Below are positions 35,014-42,620 of a stretch of DNA of 64,000 nucleotides, one piece after another. The notes under the pieces were generated by a model. It worked only from the letters and a program-made list of their open reading frames with translations, ran no database searches and was not told where the DNA came from. Source of the DNA: an uncultured Clostridia bacterium (GTDB lineage Bacteria; Bacillota; Clostridia; Lachnospirales; CAG-274); the NCBI GenBank assembly GCA_947630725.1, contig CANRIS010000006.1, positions 48,674 through 112,673 of the forward strand. The letters run 5' to 3'. Position 1 is the stretch's first letter, and every line of letters begins with the position of its first letter. The translations under genes and the position numbers were made by a program.

Positions 35014-35272
35014 AAAAATCCTCCTCTCTTTTTATAGTTTTGCGAAAACGCTGATTTTAAGAAATAAATAGTATAAATAGTATATTGTCTGCGGAAAGAA
35101 ATACTGTCCCTTATAATACCCGTCTCTGACCCCACTGCGCATAAAAGCTTAAAATTTGCCGTCTGCCGCAGACGATAATTTTTATCCGCCGACCCAAAAA
35201 CACGGTATCAATAGTGATGCAAAGGAGAGATTTTGTTTTTTGCGGAAGTATTTCTTTCCTTGACCTTTCATA
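35014..35272 (-). promoter_or_regulatory. Long leader of the PTS operon with inverted repeats
   Basis: About 250 nt of non-coding sequence between the proposed -10 and the IIA gene. It contains a perfect palindrome CGTCTGC-C-GCAGACG at 35160-35174 and a 13-bp perfect inverted repeat, GGAAAGAAATACT at 35093-35105 and AGTATTTCTTTCC at 35247-35259, which could close the leader into one large stem or act as paired operators. No known riboswitch was recognised. Confidence 0.5.
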
Positions 35273-35384
35273 ATTATAATAATAAAAAAATGACACATAG
35301 ACATCTGTCATGTGTCACTGATTTTATATAATTTTTGTCACTCACTCATATTACAATTGTCACATTTATATCCCTGCGTCAAAA
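35273..35384 (-). promoter_or_regulatory. Regulated promoter of the PTS operon with TGACA array
   Basis: On the minus strand TTTTGACGCAGGG (35372-35384) is followed by TGACA half-sites at 35358-35362, 35336-35340 and 35313-35317, spaced 22 and 23 bp, and then by TATAAT at 35273-35278. The same elements in the same order and spacing of half-sites lie before the sensor operon at 39845-39963. There is no good -35 box, which fits an activator-dependent promoter. Confidence 0.65.
35284..35317 (-). terminator. Possible terminator of the sensor operon, overlapping the operator
   Basis: On the minus strand TGACACAT-GACA pairs with TGTC-TATGTGTCA and is followed by TTTTTTT. It could end transcription from the sensor operon. 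It includes the promoter-proximal TGACA half-site, so its palindromic form may instead reflect protein binding. Confidence 0.55.
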
Positions 35385-35420
35385 TGCGGATTTGTTTTTA
35401 TCGGCTCAGACCGGTCTGCA

Positions 35421-36740
35421 CTATTCCCTTTCGCCGTTTTTAAGATAGTTGTTTATATCCCTCTGTTTTTTTATAAGCGACATACTTATGTTGGAATCCC
35501 CTCCGAGTATCTCCTTCACGGCGGAATCAATAAGCCTTATCGCCGTATTATAATTTCTGAAAGACGGTGTGACCGTGGCGTTTTCCATAGCCCTGTCAAG
35601 AAGAGACGCCTGTATATTCTCATCGTCCTCAAGCATTTTTATTATTTCGGGAGAGTTGGTAACGGCTCTCAGGGGAGACGCTCCCTCCGAATACTTAAAT
35701 ATCTGGGACTGTATCTCCTCGTCATATGAGAGTATCTTCAAAAACTCCCATGCATATTTTTCATTTTGTGTATTGCTGTTTATTGCCAGAAGCAGAGTGT
35801 CCATATAAGATGTGTTTCTGCCGTTGGGACCCGCAGGCATGGTTATGCAGTCCCACTCAAAGCTCGAAAACTTCTTTACACGCAGAGGATAGGGCTTATA
35901 GGCTCTGTACTGCGAAAACATAAGGGGCTGAAAGGCCGTGTTTCCCAGATCAAAATCGTTTGATGTGACCGTATAGCCCTCGTTCAGCTTCTGGAGCCTT
36001 TCGGTGAACGCAACCGCCTCGGCAGCCTCATCGCTGCTTAAATTCACAAGGTTTCCGTCGTCGTCAAACAGATTTACTCCGTTTGATACCATAGCGTCCT
36101 CCCATGTAAAGTTGCACACTCCGAACATATCCTTTATGCCATCGCCGTTTTTGTCCTTTGTTATACTTCTGCATATGTCATAAAAATCATTCCAGTCCCA
36201 ATCGGAGGAGGGCAAAGCCACTCCCTCGGCAGAAAGTATGGATTTGTTTACAAACATAAGATTTACCGCGCTTTCATATGGCAAAGCGTACTGCCTGCCC
36301 TTAAAGCTGCCGCACGAAAACGAAGTCGTATAATAGTCATCGGGCGAAAAGTCCTTGTCCTTTTCGATCAGCTCCGAAAGATCCTTCATTGCGCCAAGTT
36401 CCGAAAGCACATTGAAGTCCTCGTCAAAAACAAAAAAAACATCGGGTATGTTGCCGTCAAGGAGCTTCGTATAAAGCCAGTCCGAATAATTGTCCTTCGT
36501 TATGCCGCTTACATATTCCACCTTTACATCGGGGTTCTGTTCTTCAAATTTTTTTATTGCGTTGTCAAGTATCTTATAGGAGTTGCCGTTTTGTACCTCC
36601 CAATAGCTCCCCGTAAAAGCCCCTACGGTGATGACCTTTTTTTGTCCCAATTTATAGAGATCGGCACAAATGACTATTATCGCCGCAACAATGAGAATAA
36701 AAGCCGAAAGTGACAACGCCGTTTTTTTATCCTTTATCAT
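35421..36740 (-). CDS. Family 1 extracellular solute-binding protein, membrane-anchored
   Basis: A 439-residue sugar-type binding protein with an uncleaved-looking N-terminal membrane helix (about residues 9-29) and no proper lipobox. The body has family 1 features: ILDNAIKKFEEQNPDVKVEYV, a Ca-like EF segment TKDKNGDGIKDMFG, and a C-terminal YAWEFLKIL block. Start at 36740 is favoured by AAGGAG 7 nt upstream; an ATG at 36758 overlaps the regulator stop. It is the last gene of the sensor operon, and no permease genes accompany it, so a sensing rather than transport role is inferred. Confidence 0.82.
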   Translation of the reverse strand: MIKDKKTALSLSAFILIVAAIIVICADLYKLGQKKVITVGAFTGSYWEVQNGNSYKILDNAIKKFEEQNPDVKVEYVSGITKDNYSDWLYTKLLDGNIPDVFFVFDEDFNVLSELGAMKDLSELIEKDKDFSPDDYYTTSFSCGSFKGRQYALPYESAVNLMFVNKSILSAEGVALPSSDWDWNDFYDICRSITKDKNGDGIKDMFGVCNFTWEDAMVSNGVNLFDDDGNLVNLSSDEAAEAVAFTERLQKLNEGYTVTSNDFDLGNTAFQPLMFSQYRAYKPYPLRVKKFSSFEWDCITMPAGPNGRNTSYMDTLLLAINSNTQNEKYAWEFLKILSYDEEIQSQIFKYSEGASPLRAVTNSPEIIKMLEDDENIQASLLDRAMENATVTPSFRNYNTAIRLIDSAVKEILGGDSNISMSLIKKQRDINNYLKNGERE

Positions 36741-36754
36741 AACAAGCTCCTTTT

Positions 36755-37426
36755 TCATTCGGCATCGCCTTCGTTTATTATTCCCGTCTGAACAGCCCAT
36801 ATGGCGAGCTGCGTCCTGTCACGGAGGTCAAGCTTGCTGAGGATCGTACTCAGATAGTTTCTGACAGTACCCTCCGAAAGGTGAAGCTCATAGGCGATCT
36901 CTTTGTTTGAGAGCCCCTTGCCGACCTGTCTGATTATTTTAAGCTCGGCTTTTCCGAGACCCTCAAAAGCCTTTTTGTCAACGCCGAGAGCGACATTAGA
37001 CCTCGCCATTCTTCTGAACATTTTCAAGACCTTAAGGGCAATATCCTCATTCAAAAGCTCTGTGCCGCTGTATACCTTTCTTATTGCTCCGAAAAGCTCC
37101 TTTGTGGACACTCCCTTAAGAAGATAGCCGCTGGCTCCGTATTTGAGGGCATTGAAAACATATTCGTCATCATCAAAGGTCGTGAGTATGATTATCTTTA
37201 TTTCGGGATAGTTTTCTTTTATAAGCTTTGTACAGGTCACGCCGTCAATAGAAGGCATACGGATATCCATAAGAATAATATCGGGCTTTCTTTCTCTTAC
37301 CGAACGTATAACGTCCCTGCCGCTTGCAACGCTGTCGGTCACTTCAAAATCAGGCACCGAGCCTATGAGTATTTCAAGGCTTTGTCTGATAAGCTCCTGA
37401 TCATCGGCTATGAGAATTTTTATCAT
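36755..37426 (-). CDS. NarL/LuxR-family response regulator
   Basis: A 223-residue regulator: receiver domain (residues 1-120) with acidic pocket D8/D9, phosphoacceptor D54 in LMDIRMPSIDG and Lys in the conserved YLLKG segment; then a LuxR-type helix-turn-helix (about 150-210, GLSNKEIAYELHLSEGTVRN). It pairs with the kinase gene 13 nt upstream. The matching TGACA arrays before its own operon and before the PTS operon are its likely targets (inference). Confidence 0.93.
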   Translation of the reverse strand: MIKILIADDQELIRQSLEILIGSVPDFEVTDSVASGRDVIRSVRERKPDIILMDIRMPSIDGVTCTKLIKENYPEIKIIILTTFDDDEYVFNALKYGASGYLLKGVSTKELFGAIRKVYSGTELLNEDIALKVLKMFRRMARSNVALGVDKKAFEGLGKAELKIIRQVGKGLSNKEIAYELHLSEGTVRNYLSTILSKLDLRDRTQLAIWAVQTGIINEGDAE

Positions 37427-37439
37427 AAGATCACACCCC

Positions 37440-38762
37440 TTATTTAAGTCTGACAGGTATACCTGCCGTTATTATAAAACCGTTGCTGCCGTCACAGCTC
37501 AGTTCTCCTCCCAGAAGGTCGAGCCTTTCCTTCATATGGCTCAGGCCGAAACCGTTTTTGATTTTTTTGCAGCCTATGCCGTTGTCAGCCACTGTAACCA
37601 GTATAAGCCCTCTCTGATTTTTGATCGAAATATCTATTTTGTCCGCTCTGCCGTGGCGTATTGCGTTTGTAATGCTTTCCTGAATTATTCTGTATATTGC
37701 GTCCTCCTCGTCCTCTCCGAGGTTGTCAAGATCCGCCGTATTGCTGTAGTTTATTTTTACCCTTGTGGAAAGTACCATTTCCGAAATCATTTTGGCAAGA
37801 GCCTCTTCAAAGGGTAGCTTTTCAAGCACATCGGGTCTCAGAGCCTTTACCGAACGCCTTACGTCGGTCATACCCTGCCTTGCTGCGTTGGCTATGTTTT
37901 CGAGCTGCTTTTTTGCAACCTCGGGAGCCAGCACAATAAGCTCGTTGCAGGCGTCAATACCCGTCACCACTCCTGTCAGAACGTGTCCGAGAGTATCGTG
38001 TATTTCTCTCGCAAGACGGTTCCTCTCCTCTATTTTTGACATATTGGCTATTTTAAGAGCATTTTCTTCAAGCTGCACATTTGCTTCTCTGAGCTTTTCG
38101 TTCAGATCGTTAAGCTCCTCGTTCATAAGCTGCATCTGTCGGTTTTCAACGGTTTTAAAGTGTATTATAAATATCATATACACAATAAAAAGCAGCGTAT
38201 TTATGCTTCCGCAGAGGCTTATGGCTCCCTGTATGAGCCCTCTGGCTATGTTGTTATAAAACGATGTATAATACGAAAACGGCACAAGTCCGAGATAGCC
38301 CGACAACAGCTCAAAATTTTCCGCAAGATATATAACGAAGGCTGCCACCAGCATAAAATATGTGTACTTCGTCTTTATGTATCTCATATAGTCGGCAAAT
38401 ATAAGCAGAATAAGCCCCGTATATGCAAAATTTGTTATGTATGTAAGCCAAGCCGCCAAAACAAGCTCCGTTATGCAGCCGCAGACGACTGCGCAGGTGC
38501 TTTTTTTCTCCGTATTTATGACTATCATAAGCCCCGCAGACCCCAACAGCGCAAGAACGGGCGTTTTCCACGGTTCGGTCTGCACGCTCGGCAGCCGCAT
38601 AAGAAAGTCCTTTGCGCTGCCCTCGTTTATTATCCCATAGGTGCTTATGCACATAAAAAAGGCTATGAATATGACCGCAATGAAATTCAGATTCTTCATA
38701 AGCATCATTGCTATTTCGGGCATTTTGTTTTTAAGCTCTGCGCTTTCGTGTTCTATTGCCAT
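37440..38762 (-). CDS. Sensor histidine kinase (HisKA_3 type)
   Basis: A 440-residue kinase. The N-terminal half holds about six membrane segments with short loops (residues 20-210), then a coiled coil (about 210-245, ELNDLNEKLREANVQLEE), the HisKA_3 H-box REIHDTLGHVLTG near residue 254 and an ATPase domain with QESITNAIRHG (N-box), VADNGIG (G1) and GFGLSHMKERL (G2). It has no large extracytoplasmic sensor domain, so it may sense through the adjacent anchored binding proteins. It overlaps the upstream binding-protein gene by 10 nt. Confidence 0.92.
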   Translation of the reverse strand: MAIEHESAELKNKMPEIAMMLMKNLNFIAVIFIAFFMCISTYGIINEGSAKDFLMRLPSVQTEPWKTPVLALLGSAGLMIVINTEKKSTCAVVCGCITELVLAAWLTYITNFAYTGLILLIFADYMRYIKTKYTYFMLVAAFVIYLAENFELLSGYLGLVPFSYYTSFYNNIARGLIQGAISLCGSINTLLFIVYMIFIIHFKTVENRQMQLMNEELNDLNEKLREANVQLEENALKIANMSKIEERNRLAREIHDTLGHVLTGVVTGIDACNELIVLAPEVAKKQLENIANAARQGMTDVRRSVKALRPDVLEKLPFEEALAKMISEMVLSTRVKINYSNTADLDNLGEDEEDAIYRIIQESITNAIRHGRADKIDISIKNQRGLILVTVADNGIGCKKIKNGFGLSHMKERLDLLGGELSCDGSNGFIITAGIPVRLK

Positions 38763-39727
38763 CTTTCAACACCGTACCTGTCTAAGTTTTCACTGTCTAC
38801 AAGCTCCGTAGGCACGAGTATCTGTTTCTGAACGGATTTTCCTGCCAGAAGCTCATATATTACATCTCCCGTTTTCTTTCCTATCTCCGTAGGAAACTGA
38901 GCGGCCGTAGCCTTCATAATGTTTTCCTTTATAAGTCCCTTTGCATCGGGAGCGCCGTCCACCCCATATATCTCAGTATTTTCAAGAAGTCCGTTTTCTT
39001 CGAGGGCAGCCACGGCTCCCACCGCCGCAAGATCGTTAAGGGCAAATACTGCGTCAAATCTGCGGCCTGTTTTTATAAAATCGTTCAGCGCAGGCTCAGC
39101 AAGCTCAAGCTGACCCTCACATTCAAGCTCAGCGACTATCTCTATGTTGTCGGCAGATGCTACTGTATCTTTAAAGCCCTGTATCCTGTCTACTCCCGAT
39201 TTTGCCGTGTTGTGCGTAAGAAGTACAAAACGCTTTTTTCTGCCGTCCGCCGCAGCAAGCCTGCCTATCTGCACGCCTGCGTTATAGTTGTCCGATTTTA
39301 TCGTACAGTCGGCAATATCCTCGTCATCAGTCTCCGAATCCACAACAATGACCCTGACGCCCTCTCTTCTCGCTCTTTCAAGGGCAGGCGTAAGGGTCTC
39401 TTTGTTTACGGGAGTTACCACAAGGACGTCTATTTTTTCGTCCAGCATTCTGTCTATCTGTTCAAGCTGCTTTTCCTCGTCAAGGGCAGGGTCATAAAGC
39501 ATAAACATATCCCCCTCCGACTCTACCTTTGCGGCTATCTCCTCATTGAGTATGGTATAAAATTCGTTGTTCATTGTCATATAGCTTACGCCGATTTTAT
39601 GACAATTCTGCTTTTGATTGACAGAATAATCAACACTTCCGCAAAGAAAATAAAGCACCGCCGCAACAACCAGTATATCCGACGCAGCAATAACCCCTAT
39701 AAGGACTCTCTTATAATTAAATCTCAT
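38753..39727 (-). CDS. Periplasmic-binding-protein-like sugar sensor, membrane-anchored
   Basis: A 324-residue LacI/RbsB-type binding protein (Peripla_BP_4). A single N-terminal membrane helix (about residues 7-28) lacks a lipobox, so it stays anchored. The fold is indicated by IGVSYMTMNNEFYTILNEEI, DVLVVTPVNKETL, VIVVDSETDDED, NYNAGVQIGRLAA, FALNDLAAVGAV and YGVDGAPDAK. It heads the operon before the histidine kinase, the arrangement of three-component sugar sensors such as XylFII-LytS in Clostridium. ATG 39727 follows GGTGAGG. Confidence 0.88.
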   Translation of the reverse strand: MRFNYKRVLIGVIAASDILVVAAVLYFLCGSVDYSVNQKQNCHKIGVSYMTMNNEFYTILNEEIAAKVESEGDMFMLYDPALDEEKQLEQIDRMLDEKIDVLVVTPVNKETLTPALERARREGVRVIVVDSETDDEDIADCTIKSDNYNAGVQIGRLAAADGRKKRFVLLTHNTAKSGVDRIQGFKDTVASADNIEIVAELECEGQLELAEPALNDFIKTGRRFDAVFALNDLAAVGAVAALEENGLLENTEIYGVDGAPDAKGLIKENIMKATAAQFPTEIGKKTGDVIYELLAGKSVQKQILVPTELVDSENLDRYGVERWQ

Positions 39728-39844
39728 AAAAACCTCACCTGCCGCCCATAAACCAAAACACATTTTTCTTAAATCATTATATCACGCATATTCCGCTTTT
39801 TCCACCTTCGTTTGATTAAAAATTCGCTTCACCCGTTTTTACTT

Positions 39845-39963
39845 ATATTATCACACATTCCAACCATAATCACCTTAAATATGTCATATTTGAATATGTA
39901 CATTTGTCATTTTTTTATATTACATTTGTCATATTTTAAATTTCCCCCGACCCTGCGTCAAAA
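39845..39963 (-). promoter_or_regulatory. Regulated promoter of the sensor operon with TGACA array
   Basis: On the minus strand TTTTGACGCAGGG (39951-39963) is followed by TGACA at 39927-39931, 39905-39909 and 39882-39886 (spacing 22 and 23 bp) and a TAATAT -10 candidate at 39845-39850. The distal half-site extends to TGACAAATGTAATAT, matching TGACAATTGTAATAT at the PTS promoter. Autoregulation of the sensor operon is inferred. Confidence 0.65.
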
Positions 39964-39983
39964 ATCACAGACCAAAAAACAAG

Positions 39984-40015
39984 CAAAAAAAATCTCCCAT
40001 ATATAATGAGAGATT
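39984..40015 (-). terminator. Terminator of the flavin reductase gene
   Basis: On the minus strand AATCTCTC pairs imperfectly with GGGAGATT and is followed by a run of T (A-run 39984-39992 on the plus strand), 14 nt past the stop codon. Confidence 0.7.
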
Positions 40016-40029
40016 CTTTGTACAAAGTA

Positions 40030-40596
40030 TTATTTTTTTAACTTAAGGCCGTCTTTAAAGGCTTCGCCGACCCTGTCGGTCACCTTGTAATATCCGTGTG
40101 TATATGGGTCAAATGCTATTGCGTTTACCAGCGACATATCAATTTTTCCGTCTGTCATTACGCTTTCGTCCGCCGTAACATTTGTCACCCTGCCGATAAC
40201 GCCGCAGCCGTATTTGCCGTCCTGATATTCTATAAACTCACATTCCAGACATATGGGAAACTCATTTATGACAGGTGCGTCAACGGTTTCGGCTTTGCTT
40301 GATGTGAGACCGCTGCGGGCAAATTTGTCCGAAACACTGTTACCCGATTCCACGCCGAAATAGTCTGCCTCCGTTATATGGGCTGCATCGGCAATGCTCA
40401 CCGTAAAGGCTCCTCTTGCTTTTATGTTTTTAACGGTTTTGTGGCTCTCGGTCAGATTCAGGACTACATTTCCTCTTTCCTGCATAGTTCCCCATGCGGC
40501 GTTCATTACATTGACGCTGCCGTCCTCGTTGTAGGTTGCTACCATAAGAACGGGCATAGGGAAGATTCCCTCGGTTATATTAAGCTTTGTTCTCAT
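40030..40596 (-). CDS. Flavin reductase-like domain protein
   Basis: A 188-residue protein with the FMN-binding split-barrel of flavin reductases: PMPVLMVATYNEDGSVNVMNAAWG, a LNLTESHKTVKNIKARG segment, the DYFGVESG loop and a VIGRVTNVTAD strand. Members reduce free flavin or act as flavoprotein oxidoreductases. It is divergent from an HxlR-type regulator, which probably controls it. AAAAGAGGTAA precedes the ATG. Confidence 0.88.
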   Translation of the reverse strand: MRTKLNITEGIFPMPVLMVATYNEDGSVNVMNAAWGTMQERGNVVLNLTESHKTVKNIKARGAFTVSIADAAHITEADYFGVESGNSVSDKFARSGLTSSKAETVDAPVINEFPICLECEFIEYQDGKYGCGVIGRVTNVTADESVMTDGKIDMSLVNAIAFDPYTHGYYKVTDRVGEAFKDGLKLKK

Positions 40597-40626
40597 AAAA
40601 ATTACCTCTTTTCATTAATTAATTGA

Positions 40627-40655
40627 TTGACAGGAACATATATCCTGCGTATAAT
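40627..40655 (+). promoter_or_regulatory. Promoter of the HxlR regulator gene
   Basis: TTGACA (40627-40632), 17-bp spacer, TATAAT (40650-40655). Its -10 overlaps the -10 of the divergent flavin reductase promoter. Confidence 0.8.
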
Positions 40656-40681
40656 TATATCAGCTTAAAAAACAAATTCAA
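40654..40681 (-). promoter_or_regulatory. Promoter of the flavin reductase gene
   Basis: On the minus strand TTGAAT (40676-40681), 16-bp spacer, TATAAT (40654-40659). GTACT motifs at 40681-40685 and 40703-40707 lie at or just beyond its -35 and may be regulator half-sites. Confidence 0.6.
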
Positions 40682-40725
40682 GTACTGATATTTTTGAAAG
40701 GTACTATCCGAAAGGAAAGCGACAA

Positions 40726-41049
40726 ATGATAAAAAATGCCAACTTTGAAGAAACAGGTTTTAACTATACATTATCTCTTATATCGGGCAAACACAAAATG
40801 GGTATTCTGTATTGCCTTATGGAATACAGGACGGTGCGTTTCAACGAGCTGAAGCGATACCTTAAAAACATATCCGACAAGACATTAAGCACAAAATTAA
40901 AGGAGCTTGAAAGGGATCGGCTTGTCGTCAGAACAGAATATCCCCGAATACCGCCAAAGGTAGAATACAGCCTCACCGACAGGGGAAAATCCCTTATGCA
41001 GGTGTTGGATCAGTTGTGCATATGGGGCGAAAAAAACAGATTGAATTGA
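40726..41049 (+). CDS. HxlR-family transcriptional regulator
   Basis: A 107-residue winged-helix regulator: SLISGKHKMGILYCLMEYRTVRFNELKRYL, then ISDKTLSTKLKELERDRLV as recognition helix, then the wing YPRIPPKVEYSLTDRG. HxlR proteins often sense electrophiles or redox state through an N-terminal Cys; here the first Cys is in the middle of helix 2 (YCL), not at the N-terminus. It is divergent from the flavin reductase gene and its promoter overlaps that gene's promoter, suggesting reciprocal control. Confidence 0.9.
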   Translation: MIKNANFEETGFNYTLSLISGKHKMGILYCLMEYRTVRFNELKRYLKNISDKTLSTKLKELERDRLVVRTEYPRIPPKVEYSLTDRGKSLMQVLDQLCIWGEKNRLN

Positions 41050-41067
41050 TTTTTGCGAGGTTTTTAT

Positions 41068-41640
41068 ATGGAGAAAAAAAGATGTAATTTTAATTTCGGC
41101 ACAAAAGAAAACAGGATTTCCGAAAAGTTTCTTCTCTATCACGATACACGGTGGTGCAAGCCCGAACACAGAGATCGGGAGCTGTATGCCATGTTGGTTT
41201 TAGAGGGTATGCAGGCAGGCGTAAGCTGGAATCTTATACTTAACAAAGAGGACAATTTCAGAAAAGCCTTTGACGGCTTTGACCCAAAGGTCGTGGCCGA
41301 ATATGACGAGGCAAAGATAGAGGAGCTTATGCAGGATAAGGGCATTATCCGCAACCGAAACAAAATAAAAGCGGCAATCACAAATGCGCAGGCTTTTCTG
41401 AAGGTCCGGGAGGAGTTCGGCAGCTTTGATAAGTACATATGGGGCTTTACGGACGGAAAGGTCATCGACCATCACCTTGCCGATTTCGGGGATATGCCCT
41501 CAAAAAACGAGCTTTCCGCACAGATCAGCCGAGACCTCAGAAGCCGAGGCTTTAAGTTTGTCGGCGAAGTAATAATATATTCCTATCTTCAGGGCATAGG
41601 TATAATAAACGACCATCTGGAGTACTGTGACTACAGATGA
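41068..41640 (+). CDS. tag: DNA-3-methyladenine glycosylase I
   Basis: A 190-residue Tag glycosylase excising 3-methyladenine from DNA. Conserved stretches are FLLYHDTRWCKPEHRDRELYAML, VLEGMQAGVSWNLIL, GIIRNRNKIKAAITNAQAF, YIWGF and SRGFKFVGEVIIYSYLQ, ending INDHLEYC. The N-terminal zinc-binding Cys is present (RCNF) but the usual following Trp is replaced. Start at 41068 follows GAGG; an upstream TTG would add five residues. The 3' terminal 36 nt recur with five changes at 42431-42466. Confidence 0.92.
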   Translation: MEKKRCNFNFGTKENRISEKFLLYHDTRWCKPEHRDRELYAMLVLEGMQAGVSWNLILNKEDNFRKAFDGFDPKVVAEYDEAKIEELMQDKGIIRNRNKIKAAITNAQAFLKVREEFGSFDKYIWGFTDGKVIDHHLADFGDMPSKNELSAQISRDLRSRGFKFVGEVIIYSYLQGIGIINDHLEYCDYR

Positions 41641-41658
41641 TTAAGGAGTGATGCTTTA

Positions 41659-42036
41659 ATGATAGATTTAGCCGAAGAACGGCAAATTATGAAAAAGCAT
41701 ATTATGAATTTGACCCCTGTTCCTTTTAAAAAAATCAAAGACGGTCAAAAAACGATAGAACTGAGATTGTATGACGATAAGCGAAAAGACATTTCCATAG
41801 GCGACACTATTGTCTTTATCAATACGGATAACAAAAACGATACAGTATCCGTTATTGTCAAAAATCTTTTCGTGTTCAAAACATTTGATGAACTGTACAA
41901 AAATCTGCCGCTGCTTAAGTGCGGCTACACCGAGGACAGCTTGCATAAAGCCTCTCCCGATGATATGGAAAAATACTATTCCAAGGAAAAACAGCGCCAA
42001 TACGGGGTAGTGGGAATAGAAATAATGCTCAAATAA
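41659..42036 (+). CDS. ASCH domain protein
   Basis: A 125-residue ASCH/PUA-like domain protein: HIMNLTPVPFKKIKDGQKTIELRLYDDKR followed by ISIGDTIVFIN is the family core (the ELR motif is diagnostic). ASCH domains are thought to bind RNA or nucleotides; some are amidohydrolases. AAGGAG lies 12 nt upstream of the proposed ATG; the domain itself begins ten residues later at another Met. It follows tag by 18 nt. Confidence 0.82.
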   Translation: MIDLAEERQIMKKHIMNLTPVPFKKIKDGQKTIELRLYDDKRKDISIGDTIVFINTDNKNDTVSVIVKNLFVFKTFDELYKNLPLLKCGYTEDSLHKASPDDMEKYYSKEKQRQYGVVGIEIMLK

Positions 42037-42116
42037 ATCTTACATATCCACTTAAAATAAAAATTATACAGCAAAACGATTTATTTCAAAGTATTAAGTA
42101 AGAAGGAATAAAATAT

Positions 42117-42434
42117 ATGATCATAGGATTTATTGTTTGGAGCTTAGTCGCCTTTGTCTTTTTAGGCATCGGTATCGGTTCACGAAAAGCAAATAAAGCG
42201 GTGGGGTTTTTCACTTTTACAAAACCGTCGATCACAGAAAATATAAAACAATACAACAAAGCTGTTTCTGCCCTATGGTTTACGGCTGCCGCTGTATTTG
42301 AAATAATAGGAATACCCATTATATTTTTAGAACAAAATTCTCCTATCTTTGTTTTAATAATTTTTGCAGCAGTCTTTCTGATGATAGTTATGATGGCTGC
42401 GTATATTATGATCGAGACGAAATATAAGAAATAA
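42117..42434 (+). CDS. Small membrane protein, unknown
   Basis: A 105-residue protein with three hydrophobic segments (about 1-20, 46-66, 72-98) and a basic loop between the first two (GSRKANKAVGFFTFTKP). It resembles small DUF3784-like integral membrane proteins, but I cannot assign it with confidence. It lies between the ASCH gene and the tag 3'-end relic; its stop codon falls within the first bases of the relic. Confidence 0.6.
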   Translation: MIIGFIVWSLVAFVFLGIGIGSRKANKAVGFFTFTKPSITENIKQYNKAVSALWFTAAAVFEIIGIPIIFLEQNSPIFVLIIFAAVFLMIVMMAAYIMIETKYKK

Positions 42435-42466
42435 ACGACCACCCGGAATACCGTGACTACAGATAA
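42431..42466 (+). pseudogene. Relic of a tag 3' end
   Basis: These 36 bases match the last 36 bases of tag (41605-41640) at 31 positions; all five differences are transitions. Read in the tag frame the relic still encodes INDHPEYRDYR and a stop. The upstream part of this second copy is absent. The two copies bracket the ASCH and small membrane protein genes. Confidence 0.75.
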
Positions 42467-42509
42467 GCCAAAAATATCAGGGCAGGTGAACAAAATAATT
42501 TTGCGGTAC

Positions 42510-42538
42510 TTGACATAAAAAGGGAAATTGTATATAAT
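42510..42538 (+). promoter_or_regulatory. Promoter of isocitrate dehydrogenase
   Basis: Consensus TTGACA (42510-42515), 17-bp spacer, TATAAT (42533-42538). Confidence 0.85.
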
Positions 42539-42548
42539 TGTTTGCGTT

Positions 42549-42590
42549 GGGGGCAAGGATGTTCTGCGGAAAGAGCCTTGCCCCGTTTTT
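42549..42590 (+). terminator. Terminator-like attenuator in the icd leader
   Basis: GGGGCAAGG (42550-42558) pairs perfectly with CCTTGCCCC (42576-42584), followed by GTTTTT. It sits right after the expected start site (about 42545) and 31 bp before the icd start codon, so it would stop most transcripts unless relieved. Confidence 0.7.
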
Positions 42591-42620
42591 ATGAAAAATC
42601 GGTACGGAGGATGCTTTGAT

